NCBI RefSeq assembly: GCF_002582035.1
Contig: NZ_NUQE01000021.1
Coordinates: 1-50,845 of the forward strand
Direction: 5' to 3'
DNA from: Bacillus pseudomycoides
GTDB lineage: Bacteria; Bacillota; Bacilli; Bacillales; Bacillaceae_G
Length of the DNA: 50,845 nucleotides
Shown: piece by piece, positions 16,217 to 27,210 of the stretch
Position numbering within the stretch: position 1 is the first letter of the stretch
Layout of the letters: every line of letters begins with the position of its first letter
Position numbers and translations under genes: made by a program
Notes under the pieces: generated by a model
The model's input: the letters and a program-made list of their open reading frames with translations, nothing else
What the model was told of the DNA's origin: nothing
The model's database searches: none

Positions 16217-17540
16217 ACATTAAATAACGTAAATAAATATATGCATGTGATAAAAGCAGGGCAACAATGGTTAAGGGTAACCCGATTTTTAAGAATTCCA
16301 TGTAAGAGAAACCGCATCCTTCACGTTTTGCAATTCCTGCTACAACGACATTGGCAGAGGCACCGATTAACGTACCGTTTCCTCCTAAGCAAGCTCCAAG
16401 AGATAAAGCCCACCATAGTACTTCAATTTGCGGAGAATCCGGTGAAAGTCCAAGTCCGCTTGCTAAGTTTTGAATAAGCGGAATCATTGTTGCTACAAAC
16501 GGAATGTTATCAATTGTGGCAGAAGCAGCACCAGATACCCATAAAATCAAGATGGATGCATGGCCAATATCTCCGTTTGTTATATCCAATACTTTCTGTG
16601 CAAGTGAGGAAATAAGTCCAATATCAACAAGTGCACCGACAAGAACGAATAAACCTGCAAAAAAGAAAATTGTTACCCATTCAATATGAGCAAATACATC
16701 TTCTATCTCGTGTTCTTTTACACCGATTAACATTAAAAGTACAGCACCAGTCATCGCAATTACAGCAGCATCAACATGAATGATAGAATGAAGAATGAAT
16801 CCAAGTATTGTTAATCCTAAAATGGATAAGGACTTAACGAGTAAGCTGCGATCACGAATGTAGTCTTTTTCATTTAAAGACATCAGTTTCTGAATTTGTT
16901 CGTCTGTTGTTTTTAATTTGTTGCGATACATAACATATAAAATAAGTAATGTAACGGCAGCAATAATGATAACAATGGGTGCTAAATTCAGTAAAAACGC
17001 ATTAAAATCAAGGTGCTTATTTGCAGATCCAATCATAATGTTTGGCGGATCACCAATAAGTGTCGCTGTTCCGCCGATGTTAGAGAATAATACTTCTGAA
17101 ATTAAATACGGAACAGGAGCTACCTTTAAAATACGTGTAATCGATAATGTAACTGGTACGACTAATAAAACGGTTGTTACATTATCTAAAAAGGCAGAAC
17201 CAACTGCGGTTAAAAGGGATAGTAGCAGTAAAATTCGAATTGGTTTTCCGCCGGCTGCTTTTGCAGCTTTAATAGCCACATATTCAAAGACACCAGATTG
17301 ACTTGTAATATGTACGAGAATCATCATCCCAATTAATAGAGTAATGGTTTCCCATTGAATATGTGTAGTAAAGGCAGTATGTAAATCTACAATTCCCATA
17401 ATCACCATAATGGCAGCGCCAAGTAAAGCAATGACAGCACGGTTAATTTTTTCTGAGATAATAAATCCGTATGTTACTAAAAATACAGCAATGGCAAAGT
17501 AATATTGCCAGTTTGCAACTTCATGTGCTGGATGTTCCAA
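16215..17540 (-). CDS. ArsB/NhaD-type ion transporter (SLC13/ArsB permease superfamily)
   Basis: 441 residues with about 11-12 membrane segments. Start TTG 17540 is favoured because AGAAGGTG lies 6 nt upstream; GTG 17549 overlaps that site. Family marks are FLDNVTTVLLVVPVT and IGGTATLIGDPPNIMIG in the first half, repeated as ASATIDNIPFVATMIP and LGACLGGNGTLIGASANVVVAG in the second. This is the internal two-fold repeat with paired helical hairpins of the ion transporter superfamily. Members export arsenite or exchange Na+/H+, or move dicarboxylates. No ars genes are nearby, so arsenic resistance should not be assumed. It converges on the ilvA operon. Confidence 0.85.
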   Translation of the reverse strand: MEHPAHEVANWQYYFAIAVFLVTYGFIISEKINRAVIALLGAAIMVIMGIVDLHTAFTTHIQWETITLLIGMMILVHITSQSGVFEYVAIKAAKAAGGKPIRILLLLSLLTAVGSAFLDNVTTVLLVVPVTLSITRILKVAPVPYLISEVLFSNIGGTATLIGDPPNIMIGSANKHLDFNAFLLNLAPIVIIIAAVTLLILYVMYRNKLKTTDEQIQKLMSLNEKDYIRDRSLLVKSLSILGLTILGFILHSIIHVDAAVIAMTGAVLLMLIGVKEHEIEDVFAHIEWVTIFFFAGLFVLVGALVDIGLISSLAQKVLDITNGDIGHASILILWVSGAASATIDNIPFVATMIPLIQNLASGLGLSPDSPQIEVLWWALSLGACLGGNGTLIGASANVVVAGIAKREGCGFSYMEFLKIGLPLTIVALLLSHAYIYLRYLM

Positions 17541-17804
17541 TGTGTTCACCTTCTTTTTAAATATCTATACATAATAGTGTATAAAACTGTCGAACTATAT
17601 CCCTCTGCATAAATTTCATTGTAGCAAATTCGCATACAGAAAGAAATGGAAATACTGAATAGATCAAAAATATATAATTTCACGTACCGTATTGAAAATA
17701 AAAATAAAAAGCAAAAAAGTAGGCAAAGTAATTATTGTCCTCTATTATAAGAGATAGCAATTTACATTGTTTTTTCGTAAACTGATTAAAAGAGGTGAAA
17801 TCCG

Positions 17805-18155
17805 ATGGAAATAATTACAGATACTTCTGTTGTACAAAACGAAATTGAACGTTTTCTAAATAACGATGTATACCTTCATTTAGAAACGACGAACGGTGCA
17901 TATGCCTCGCATATAAATGAAAAAGCGATGACAGTTGGGGCATTTGTGCGTAATGCAGTAATCCGCTTTGAACGCGGTAAAATTACGGGAACGAATCCAT
18001 ACCGTATTGGTTTAAAAATGGAGCACGGATGGGTATATGCAGAAGGTGTGACACATTGGGAAAAAGATGAGAAAAATCGTCTTTTATTAGCAGGTCATGA
18101 TGAAAAAGGGCGTTTAGCAGTTGCGCTGCAATTAAGTTTAACGCCATTTGCATAA
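17805..18155 (+). CDS. yojF: YojF family protein (DUF1806)
   Basis: 116 residues, starting MEIITDTSVVQNEIERFLN with AGAGGTG upstream. The sequence WxxAEG/THWE-like middle (GWVYAEGVTHWEKDEKNRLLLAGHDEKGRLAVALQLS) and the position immediately before bshB2 match Bacillus YojF. It is a small soluble beta-rich protein. The role is not established here; constant pairing with bshB2 suggests involvement in bacillithiol metabolism. 12 nt separate the two genes, so they form an operon. Confidence 0.85.
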   Translation: MEIITDTSVVQNEIERFLNNDVYLHLETTNGAYASHINEKAMTVGAFVRNAVIRFERGKITGTNPYRIGLKMEHGWVYAEGVTHWEKDEKNRLLLAGHDEKGRLAVALQLSLTPFA

Positions 18156-18167
18156 GGAGTGGAGATT

Positions 18168-18833
18168 ATGGAAAGACACATACTTGTTGTATTTCCGCAT
18201 CCAGATGATGAATCATTTGCAGCGGGAGGAACAATTCGTCAATATCGAAATAATGGAGTTCCTGTTACGTATGCTTGCGGCACACTTGGACAAATGGGAC
18301 GTAACATGGGGAAAAATGTATTTGCAAATCGCGAAACGATCCCAAGCATTCGAAAACAAGAATTAGAAGCCGCTTGCCAGGCAATGGGCATTGAAGACTT
18401 ACGTTTACTTGGTTTCCATGATAAAACATTAGAATTTGAAGATGTTGATTTTGTAGCGGATAAAATTGAAGAAGTGATTCGTGATGTGAATCCTTCCTTA
18501 ATCATTACATTCTATCCGGAGCACGGTGTACATCCAGATCATAACGCATTTGGGCGCGCGGTTGTTCGTGCGGTAGAACGTATGCCAAAAGAAGAACGTC
18601 CAGTTATTCATGCAGTGGCGATTACGAAAAATCGTGAAGAAGTATTAGGAAAGCCAGATGTAATTAACAATATAAGTGATGTATTAGAGCAAAAGTTAGC
18701 AGCGCTTCGTGCGCATCAATCACAAACAGAAGCGATGTTAGAAGAGATGGAAGCAAAGCTAAAAAAACAAGACCCAGCGACACTAAAATGGTTACAAGGT
18801 GAACAATTTTGGACGTATAAATGGGAATCATAA
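18168..18833 (+). CDS. bshB2: Bacillithiol biosynthesis deacetylase BshB2 (LmbE/PIG-L family)
   Basis: 221 residues. ATG 18168 is chosen over GTG 18159, which lies within AAGGAGTGG. The zinc-binding motif HPDDE (FPHPDDESFAAGGTI, residues about 10-24) and the later HGVHPDHNAFGRAV are those of LmbE-type deacetylases. The enzyme removes the acetyl group from GlcNAc-malate to give glucosaminyl-malate, the second step in making bacillithiol, the main low-molecular-weight thiol of Bacillus. It is cytoplasmic. BshB2 typically backs up BshB1. It follows yojF in one transcript and ends at a double hairpin. Confidence 0.9.
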   Translation: MERHILVVFPHPDDESFAAGGTIRQYRNNGVPVTYACGTLGQMGRNMGKNVFANRETIPSIRKQELEAACQAMGIEDLRLLGFHDKTLEFEDVDFVADKIEEVIRDVNPSLIITFYPEHGVHPDHNAFGRAVVRAVERMPKEERPVIHAVAITKNREEVLGKPDVINNISDVLEQKLAALRAHQSQTEAMLEEMEAKLKKQDPATLKWLQGEQFWTYKWES

Positions 18834-18901
18834 GCTAGAAAAAATTAATTTTCCAGCTTATGATAAAAAACGAGATGCCGTAATTATGGCATCTCGTTTT
18901 T
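18831..18901 (+). terminator. Tandem terminator hairpins after bshB2
   Basis: A first stem of ATAAGCT...AGCTTAT (18830-18862) is followed by AAAAACGAGATGCC-N8-GGCATCTCGTTTTT (18866-18901), a strong rho-independent terminator. Confidence 0.8.
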
Positions 18902-18972
18902 GTTAGATAGGCACATCTATCTAATCCCTTTCATACAATACAAGCGAATTGTAGAAAGAGGAGGTAATAATC

Positions 18973-19230
18973 ATGGATTATTCATCTGAAGATATGTATG
19001 GGGATTTTCGAAATGGTTATGAGTTGAGCGGAGAAGTAGTTTCTAGTGTTGATCCGTATGTTGTGCAAACGTTACAAATGATTGTTGGGAAAAATGTTGT
19101 TGTGGATACAATGCGTGGTAGCGTGCATGGCATATTAAAAGCTGTCAAACCAGATCATATTGTAATTGAAGAAAAGGATACACCTTTCTTTATTCGCATG
19201 CAGCAAATTGTTTGGGTAATGCCGGAATAA
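18973..19230 (+). CDS. DUF2642 (YuzF-like) protein
   Basis: 85 residues, ATG 18973 behind AGAGGAGG. The region LSGEVVSSVDPYVVQTLQMIVGKNVVVDTMRGSVHGILKAVKPDHIVIEE..PFFIRMQQIVWVMP is an Sm-like small beta-barrel pattern (strand, G-K-x-V-V-V-D-T-x-R-G, strand, I-R-x-x-Q-I-V-W). This is typical of DUF2642 proteins found in spores of Bacillus. It precedes the manganese catalase gene by 77 nt on the same strand, so both may be expressed in sporulation. Function unknown. Confidence 0.75.
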   Translation: MDYSSEDMYGDFRNGYELSGEVVSSVDPYVVQTLQMIVGKNVVVDTMRGSVHGILKAVKPDHIVIEEKDTPFFIRMQQIVWVMPE

Positions 19231-19307
19231 TAATACACATGAAACAACCTTTATCTTTCATACATCAGTAATGATGGCAACGATGAAGATAAGGGGGCTT
19301 CATACTA

Positions 19308-20204
19308 ATGATTAAACGAATTGACAAGTTGATTATCCCACTCCCCGACCCGAAGTATGCTGATGCAAACGCAGCGGCTGCGGTGCAAGAATTGTTAGGC
19401 GGTCGTTTTGGTGAGATGTCGACATTAAATAATTATTTGTTTCAATCGTTTAACTTTCGCGGAAAGAAAAAGTTAAAACCATTTTATGATTTAATTGCCA
19501 ATATAACAGCGGAGGAATTTGCACATGTTGAATTGATTTCAAATGCAATTAATCTTTGCTTAACTGGAACAACGTATGCGGGAGATCCAGATATTGGAAC
19601 AATGAAAGCTGCGAAAGATAAACGTAATACACAGCACTTTATTTCAACCGCACAAACTACTCTTGTCGGTGATTCAATGGGAAAAGCATGGAGCGGAGAT
19701 TATGTGTTTAATAGCGGGAATTTAATACTAGACTTATTGCATAACTTTTTTCTAGAATGCGGAGCACGGACAAACAAAATGCGAGTTTATGAAATGACAG
19801 ATCATCCGACAGCGAAAGAAGCAATTGGATATTTACTTGTCCGTGGCGGCGTTCATGTTCTGGCACACGCCAAAGCGTTAGAAGTAGCAACAGGTGTCGA
19901 TGTGACAAAAATGCTCCCAATTCCTAACTTATCTAACAAAGTATTCGATGTGGCAAGACGCTTTGAAGATCAAGGTGCACACTTAAAACTGTACCGTTTT
20001 AGTGATAATGATTACACAGACATAAATAAAATTTGGAAAGGAAAACACCCGGAAGATGGGCAACCGCTTCAAGTTATCGATGGCCCCCCGCAAGGTGCAC
20101 CAATTCCAGACTTAGATGAATTGCCAGAAGAATTTGCCCCAGGGATATCACAGGAAGATTTCTTTGAAATTGTGAGAAGGCTGCAGAGGTCGGCTGGGTT
20201 GTAG
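19308..20204 (+). CDS. ydbD: Manganese catalase, YdbD/CotJC type
   Basis: 298 residues. ATG 19308 has AAGGGGG upstream. A ferritin-like four-helix fold carries the dimanganese ligands: GEMSTLNNYLFQSFNF, ITAEEFAHVELIS, the central LHNFFLECGARTNKMRVYEM, and IGYLLVRGGVHVLAHAKALE (Glu and His ligands in each pair). The C-terminal 70 residues (PEDGQPLQVIDGPPQGAPIPDLDELPEEFAPG) are the usual Pro-rich tail. It decomposes hydrogen peroxide; in Bacillus such enzymes are often found in the spore coat. It is followed by a terminator. Confidence 0.88.
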   Translation: MIKRIDKLIIPLPDPKYADANAAAAVQELLGGRFGEMSTLNNYLFQSFNFRGKKKLKPFYDLIANITAEEFAHVELISNAINLCLTGTTYAGDPDIGTMKAAKDKRNTQHFISTAQTTLVGDSMGKAWSGDYVFNSGNLILDLLHNFFLECGARTNKMRVYEMTDHPTAKEAIGYLLVRGGVHVLAHAKALEVATGVDVTKMLPIPNLSNKVFDVARRFEDQGAHLKLYRFSDNDYTDINKIWKGKHPEDGQPLQVIDGPPQGAPIPDLDELPEEFAPGISQEDFFEIVRRLQRSAGL

Positions 20205-20272
20205 GGAGAGGGTTTGGAAATAGACCTTAATACTCGTTACTAGTATCAGATAAATGATTATGTTTTATTTTG

Positions 20273-20310
20273 AATGAAAAAACCGATGTGAATTGGTTTT
20301 TTCATTTTTT
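20273..20310 (+). terminator. Rho-independent terminator
   Basis: AATGAAAAAACC-N10-GGTTTTTTCATT then TTTTT after the catalase gene. Confidence 0.75.
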
Positions 20311-20654
20311 TGTATTTGTTGATTTTTAATGAATTAAAAATAGCTACGAAAATCATGAGTGTATCAGAGGACAGTGTATACCAGAAAGTGAAGTTCGTCA
20401 TATTTTAAGATTGAACATGTAACAAACCATAGCCATACATACTCATGCTTCATCAAACAAAAAGGAGGTTTAGAACGTCGGATTCAATATGTGCCAAAAG
20501 AATGAAACATATGAATTTCGAATTGATTCTCATTTTTGTAAAAGCTATATACAGTAAACATAATTTACGTTGCTGCATCATATAAATTTGATAGCGTCTA
20601 TATAAATCATAGAAGGTATTCAAAGTAAGTTTATAAAATGAAAGGAGAATATAA
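20311..20654 (+). other. Leader region of the ECF transporter operon, no riboswitch recognised
   Basis: This gap contains AAAAAGGAGG at 20459-20468, too far (about 20 nt) from the ATG of a 22-residue frame (MCQKNETYEFRIDSHF...), and AT-rich sequence. I searched by eye for thiamine, cobalamin, preQ1 and tetrahydrofolate riboswitch cores and saw none. Its length for a transport operon is still notable. Confidence 0.3.
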
Positions 20655-21206
20655 GTGAATAAAACACTTTCTACAAAACTAGTTGTTGCAATTGGAATCG
20701 GTTCAGCGATATACGGTGTATTAGGATTATGGGGATTTTCCATTGCACCGAATACTTTTATTAAACCAGCACTTGCTTTATTAACGATTTTCGGTGCTAT
20801 CTTTGGGCCAATTGCAGCTTTATTAATTGGACTTATCGGTCATATCATCACAGATGCGATTGCTGGCTGGGGCATTTGGTGGGGTTGGGTGTTAAGCTCA
20901 GGAATCATTGGTTTATTTATGGGATTTGTTCAAATGCGCCCTACATTTAGTGTGAAAAATGGAACGTACAGTAAAGGAGATATTATCTACCTTTCTAGTA
21001 CAGGTGTAATTGGTATTCTTTTAGGAATCATCTTTGCGGGTGCATTTGACATTTTCATTATGGGTGAACCGTTCGATAAAATTATGATTCAAGTAGGCGG
21101 CGCCATTATTGCAGACGTTCTCGTATTTTTCATACTCGGTTTACCAATTGCGTTAGGACTTGTGAAAGCGAATAAAAAGAATACACAATTAAAGATTGAG
21201 AAGTAG
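20655..21206 (+). CDS. UPF0397 membrane protein, ECF transporter substrate-binding (S) component
   Basis: 183 residues with about five to six hydrophobic helices. GTG 20655 follows AAAGGAG. The N-terminus ([24 protein letters not shown]) and the segment [46 protein letters not shown] are typical of UPF0397 proteins, which are S components of energy-coupling-factor importers. The two ATPase halves and the T component are encoded immediately downstream (10 nt, then a 4-nt overlap), giving a complete transporter. The vitamin or cofactor it imports is not known from sequence. Confidence 0.85.
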   Translation: MNKTLSTKLVVAIGIGSAIYGVLGLWGFSIAPNTFIKPALALLTIFGAIFGPIAALLIGLIGHIITDAIAGWGIWWGWVLSSGIIGLFMGFVQMRPTFSVKNGTYSKGDIIYLSSTGVIGILLGIIFAGAFDIFIMGEPFDKIMIQVGGAIIADVLVFFILGLPIALGLVKANKKNTQLKIEK

Positions 21207-21216
21207 GGATATACAT

Positions 21217-22911
21217 ATGAAACCGATTATTTCTTTTGAAGAATTCACATTCCAATATAAAAATGTGGTTGAACCGACGATACAGGATATTACCTTTCAT
21301 ATTTATCCTGGCGAAAAAGTGTTAATCGCTGGGCGAAGCGGATCAGGAAAGTCTACATTAGCTCATTGTATCAATGGGCTAATTCCTTTTTCTTATGAAG
21401 GGACAAGTACAGGAAATCTTTCTGTGTGTGGTATAGACCCTAGACATGCGAGTATATTCGAGTTAAGTCAACATGTAGGAACGATTCTGCAAGACCAAGA
21501 TTCTCAATTTATCGGATTAACAGTTGAAGAAGACGTTGCGTTTGCAATGGAAAATGATTGTGCGGAGCAAGGGGAAATGAAACAAATTGTAGAACGTTCA
21601 CTTGAAGGAGTAGACATGATCAAGTTTCATTCACATAGCCCTCATAATTTATCAGGGGGGCAAAAACAGTCTGTTTCTTTGGCAGGCGTACTAGCCACAA
21701 ACGCTGAGATTCTACTATTTGATGAACCTTTAGCAAATTTAGATTCTATAAGCAGTCAAAAAACAATCCAACTTATGAAAAAGATTCATAGACAAACGAA
21801 TAAAACGATCATCATTATTGAGCATCGCATTGAAGAAATGCTTGCTCTCGCTTTAGATAAAATTATTCTTTTGGAAAATGGCCGTATCGTCGCAATCGAA
21901 ACACCGACTGATCTATTACGGACAAATGTTTTACAAAAAATAGGGCTAAGGGAGCCTGTATACATAGAAGCATTAAAAACATTGGAATATCCATTATCGA
22001 ATAAAGAAGTTTATCCAATGGAAAATATTAATTCTCATACATTACATGAAGCGTTATCAAAATGGATGTTACAAAACCCAATACATACAGAAGTATCTGA
22101 AAAAGAATGTATATGTAAAATAGAAAATGTATCGTTTGCATATTCAAACAGAAATTTTGCATTGAAGGATGTATCTATGTCTATATACAAAGGCGAAGTA
22201 CTCGCTCTTTTAGGAAACAACGGTGCTGGAAAATCAACATTTGCTCATATCATAACGGGAATGAAAAAACTCCATCAAGGTAAAATTCTTTTAGAAGGAA
22301 CTGATATTACAACATGGTCAATCCGAAAGCGAGGAGAGGCCATCGCTTATGTGATGCAAAACCCTAATCACATGATTACACAAGCAACTGTTTGGGAAGA
22401 AGCTGTATTTGCTTTAAAACTGAAGAATGCTTCAGAAGAAATGCAGAAAAAAGTAGAAAATACATTACAAATCTGCGGCTTATATCCATTTCGAAATTGG
22501 CCGGTACAAGCATTAAGTTATGGACAAAAAAAGCGTTTAACGATAGCTTCGATTCTTGTTACAAGTCCTAAACTTATTATTTTAGACGAACCAACTGCAG
22601 GACAAGATTATTTTCACTACAAAGAGTTTATGATGTTTATAAAAAAACTAGCGAAATGTGGCATTGCTTTTTTATTCATTACGCATGATATGAACTTAGC
22701 ATTAGAATACGCAAATCGAGCGATTGTACTGCATAACGGAGAAATCATTGCAGATGATGCAGTAACTACTGTGTTGGCAAACGGGCATATTTTAAAGCAG
22801 GCAAACCTCAGTGAGAGCTCACTTACCAGCTTAGCGAAACACGGGAATATGCCAATTCCGCAGCTATTTGTTCAATCTTATATGGAAGAAAGGAGGAGGG
22901 ACCATTCATGA
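21217..22911 (+). CDS. ECF transporter duplicated ATP-binding protein
   Basis: 564 residues. ATG 21217 is chosen for its AGTAGGG site; a TTG at 21196 would overlap the previous gene. Two ABC domains are fused. The first has Walker A GRSGSGKST (about residue 40), signature LSGGQKQ, Walker B ILLFDEP and IIIIEHRIEEM. The second has Walker A GNNGAGKST (about residue 335), a divergent signature LSYGQKK, Walker B LIILDEP and FLFITHDMNLALEY. The protein replaces the separate EcfA and EcfA' subunits and powers uptake with the S and T partners beside it. Confidence 0.92.
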   Translation: MKPIISFEEFTFQYKNVVEPTIQDITFHIYPGEKVLIAGRSGSGKSTLAHCINGLIPFSYEGTSTGNLSVCGIDPRHASIFELSQHVGTILQDQDSQFIGLTVEEDVAFAMENDCAEQGEMKQIVERSLEGVDMIKFHSHSPHNLSGGQKQSVSLAGVLATNAEILLFDEPLANLDSISSQKTIQLMKKIHRQTNKTIIIIEHRIEEMLALALDKIILLENGRIVAIETPTDLLRTNVLQKIGLREPVYIEALKTLEYPLSNKEVYPMENINSHTLHEALSKWMLQNPIHTEVSEKECICKIENVSFAYSNRNFALKDVSMSIYKGEVLALLGNNGAGKSTFAHIITGMKKLHQGKILLEGTDITTWSIRKRGEAIAYVMQNPNHMITQATVWEEAVFALKLKNASEEMQKKVENTLQICGLYPFRNWPVQALSYGQKKRLTIASILVTSPKLIILDEPTAGQDYFHYKEFMMFIKKLAKCGIAFLFITHDMNLALEYANRAIVLHNGEIIADDAVTTVLANGHILKQANLSESSLTSLAKHGNMPIPQLFVQSYMEERRRDHS

Positions 22912-23735
22912 GTAAGATGGGGACACTACACATAGAGGGCAAATCATATTTCCATCGTATGGATGGTGCTGTAAAACTGATTCTATTTATTATATGGATG
23001 ATTCTCACATTCCTATTTTTTGATTTTCGGATTTTATTATGCTTATTTCTAATCGGCTGCATACTGCTAGGCATCGCAAAAATTCCAACGAGCAGCATGT
23101 TAATTATGTTTAGTGTTATTTTCACATTTAGTATTCTGAATTCCCTCATGATTTTACTCATTACCCCAACACATGGATCAGAGCTAACCGGCACATATAC
23201 GTCACTTCTCCATATTGGCTATGCGACTATTACACTAGAAACTCTTTTTTATGCAATGACACTATCATTAAAATATTTCACCTTATTACCGTTTACACTT
23301 ATTTTTATTTACACAACACATCCGAGTCAATTTGCAAGCAGCTTAAACAAAATTGGACTGCCGTATAAAATTGCCTATGCGGTTAATATTGCACTGCGCT
23401 ACATTCCGAACATACAAATGGAATACGAACTCATTAAATATGCGCAGGAAGCAAGGGGAATTCCATTTCATAAAGGAGAAGCAACCCTTTTTCAACGCAT
23501 TAAAAATCGAGTGACGATTTTTTGGCCGCTTGTAATCAATTCATTGGATCGAATTGATACTGTTTCGAATGCTATGGACTTACGCGGTTTTGGAAAAAAG
23601 GAGAAGCGAACTTGGTACTATAGGACGGAAATGCAGCAACTTGATTATATGGCTCTTCTTATTGGAATGTGCGTCTTGATTATTGCTATCTATTTGAAAC
23701 TCACAATTTTTAATTCATTTTGGTATCCCTTATGA
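22908..23735 (+). CDS. ECF transporter transmembrane (T) component, CbiQ/EcfT family
   Basis: 275 residues, overlapping the ATPase gene by 4 nt (ATGA). The N-terminal part has four to five helices (LILFIIWMILTFLFFDFRILLCLFLIGCILLG...). It contains YAQEARGIPFHKGE and later NAMDLRGFGKKEKRTWY, the two A-R-G coupling motifs of EcfT that dock on the ATPases. It is the third and last gene of the operon. No clear terminator was seen in the 220 nt that follow. Confidence 0.9.
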   Translation: MSKMGTLHIEGKSYFHRMDGAVKLILFIIWMILTFLFFDFRILLCLFLIGCILLGIAKIPTSSMLIMFSVIFTFSILNSLMILLITPTHGSELTGTYTSLLHIGYATITLETLFYAMTLSLKYFTLLPFTLIFIYTTHPSQFASSLNKIGLPYKIAYAVNIALRYIPNIQMEYELIKYAQEARGIPFHKGEATLFQRIKNRVTIFWPLVINSLDRIDTVSNAMDLRGFGKKEKRTWYYRTEMQQLDYMALLIGMCVLIIAIYLKLTIFNSFWYPL

Positions 23736-23960
23736 ATATTAAATGAATATTTGGTCGCTTACGTATAATTGATTTCAAACGAAAATAGGGTATTATCCAA
23801 GTCAAAGAGTACTAACTTTATACTTTGTAACATGTGTTTGCTTCTTTTAAGTTCCCCTTTGTGAAGAATTAATCGAGTCTATTAATGCATTCTTTACTTT
23901 GCTTTTAGTATAATTGATATAGCTATCAGTAGGGAAAAATTTCAAAAGGGGGAGTTGTTT

Positions 23961-24395
23961 TTGAAAAGAGTTAACGTGGTTTCTGCCTTCATTCAGGATG
24001 ACAATGATAAAATATTAATAGTTAAAAACATAAAGGGTGATTCTTTTTATTGGAGTCTTCCAGGTGGGGCAGTTGAAGGAGAAGAAACCTTAGAACAGGC
24101 TGTAATCCGTGAAGTAAAAGAGGAAACAGGATTTCATATTGTTGTTACTGGATTGAGTTCCGTTAGAGAAGTGTTCTTCGAAGAACGAGGTCATCATGCT
24201 TTAATCATTACTTTTCATGCAAAAATCATTGATGGAGAAATAAACATCAATGACCCTGATAATGATATTGTTGAAGTAAGGTGGGCAAATAGTGAAACAG
24301 TAAAGGAATTGATGCCGTCCTTATTTGAGAGGCTAAAAATAAATTCTGATACTAATAAAACACGGGCTTTTTATGCATTTGAGGGTACCAAATAA
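23961..24395 (+). CDS. NUDIX hydrolase
   Basis: 144 residues. Start TTG 23961 (MKRVNVVSAFIQ) is favoured since AAAGGGGGAG ends 6 nt before it; TTG 23955 is too close. The NUDIX box is complete: GGAVEGEETLEQAVIREVKEETGFHIVV (G-x5-E-x7-R-E-U-x-E-E-x-G-U). Family members hydrolyse nucleoside diphosphates linked to another group, for example oxidised dNTPs or nucleotide sugars; the substrate is not evident. Single gene between the ECF operon and the neutral protease. Confidence 0.88.
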   Translation: MKRVNVVSAFIQDDNDKILIVKNIKGDSFYWSLPGGAVEGEETLEQAVIREVKEETGFHIVVTGLSSVREVFFEERGHHALIITFHAKIIDGEININDPDNDIVEVRWANSETVKELMPSLFERLKINSDTNKTRAFYAFEGTK

Positions 24396-24543
24396 AATTG
24401 AGAAAAGGTTTTATTATTGATAAAAGAGTAGGATACATAGGGACTTTGTTATAGACATAAGAGAATCGTTTCTTTGGAGTGGTTTGGTTGTGGTGACTTG
24501 ATTATATCAGAAAAGGTGCTTCTTTTTTATTTATATACAAAGG

Positions 24544-24583
24544 AAGAGGCTGCCCAAGAGTTTCACTTTTGGAACAGCCTCTT
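24544..24583 (-). terminator. Terminator of the neutral protease gene
   Basis: AAGAGGCTG...CAGCCTCTT with inner pairing; on the minus strand it is followed by CCTTTGT. It lies 25 nt after the protease stop. Confidence 0.65.
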
Positions 24584-24607
24584 TCACTATATAAAGGGGA
24601 GTGGAAC

Positions 24608-26281
<1,674 letters not shown>

Positions 26282-26406
26282 CTAACCAAAATTTTGAAAA
26301 AAGAGAATAGACTAATAGTAGCATTAAGTTTTCAGTAATAAAATACTGAAAATTTAAATAATTTATTTCTCAAGTTTTCTAGAATTTTGATGAACAATTT
26401 AAAAAA

Positions 26407-26459
26407 AGAAAAGCTGACTCGAAAAGTCGTTTTTCAACAACATTTGATTCAGCTTCTTT
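26407..26459 (-). terminator. Terminator of the S51 peptidase gene
   Basis: On the minus strand, AAGAAGCTGAATC pairs imperfectly with GAGTCAGCTTTTCTT across a loop, followed by TTTTTTT. It lies 6 nt after the peptidase stop. Confidence 0.6.
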
Positions 26460-26464
26460 ACTGT

Positions 26465-27079
26465 TTAAGTATCTATTAAGATGGACTGGTTATCTGAAAC
26501 TCTTACAACAGTACATTTATTCAAAGTTTCAAAAGTTTTTAACCTATCTTCAATTGTCTTTCCAGTAGAATCAGGAAATAAATCTTCTCTATCGTAATGA
26601 GGAAAAATATATGTATCCGTTAACCCTAATGCGGTAAAATCTTTTATTTTTACTGTATTCATCTGAGGAGTGAAGTAATTGACAACATTGATGTTTGGAC
26701 CGAGAACAATTGCTCCAGCACTTACTCCGACTATGATGATATTTTTGTTTACTAGATCTTTGAATACTAAGTCAGAACCACTTTTTTTCACATGGTATAA
26801 CAAATAAAACGGATTTCCACCGTTAATATAAATGACATCATATTGTCTAAGAGTTTCTGGTTCATCATATTCTATATCGGTAAAATCAATTGTATGAAAT
26901 CCTATTTGTATAAAGTCTTCTTTTGCTTTTCTTGCATATTGATTATTTTCTTTGAGCGGAGAGGCAGTGGTTATGATTGAAACTTTTAAATTATTAGCTT
27001 CCTCATCAATTAACTGTAAAAATTGTTTTTTAATTTGTTCTGTAAAGAAACCATTAGAAGTTAATAATAATTTACTCAT
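26465..27079 (-). CDS. Peptidase S51 family (dipeptidase E/cyanophycinase-like, YgaJ type)
   Basis: 204 residues, no signal peptide, so cytoplasmic. The nucleophile motif is GVSAGAIVLG (Ser about 120), with upstream NGGNPFYLLY and downstream YIFPHYDRED carrying the catalytic His; this is the serine-protease S51 layout on a flavodoxin-like fold. Relatives cleave alpha-aspartyl dipeptides. The Bacillus subtilis relative is YgaJ. It is transcribed on the minus strand upstream of the protease gene, with a terminator between, so they are independent. Confidence 0.85.
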   Translation of the reverse strand: MSKLLLTSNGFFTEQIKKQFLQLIDEEANNLKVSIITTASPLKENNQYARKAKEDFIQIGFHTIDFTDIEYDEPETLRQYDVIYINGGNPFYLLYHVKKSGSDLVFKDLVNKNIIIVGVSAGAIVLGPNINVVNYFTPQMNTVKIKDFTALGLTDTYIFPHYDREDLFPDSTGKTIEDRLKTFETLNKCTVVRVSDNQSILIDT

Positions 27080-27210
27080 TTTAAATCACCATCTTTTGAA
27101 ACTGTTTTTTGTTCATTCGTTGACCGAACATCTAAAGTGTTTCATCATTAAATAGTTAATTGGATTGAAAGATTTGATTATTTGTTTGATAGTCAATAGT
27201 TAGATTCATT

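Noticed and set aside
16215-17540. Arsenite efflux pump ArsB
   Set aside because: The superfamily also contains Na+/H+ antiporters and dicarboxylate carriers, and no arsR or arsC lies nearby.
20459-20540. Leader peptide gene MCQKNETYEF... before the ECF operon
   Set aside because: The AAAAAGGAGG site lies about 20 nt from the ATG, too far for normal initiation.
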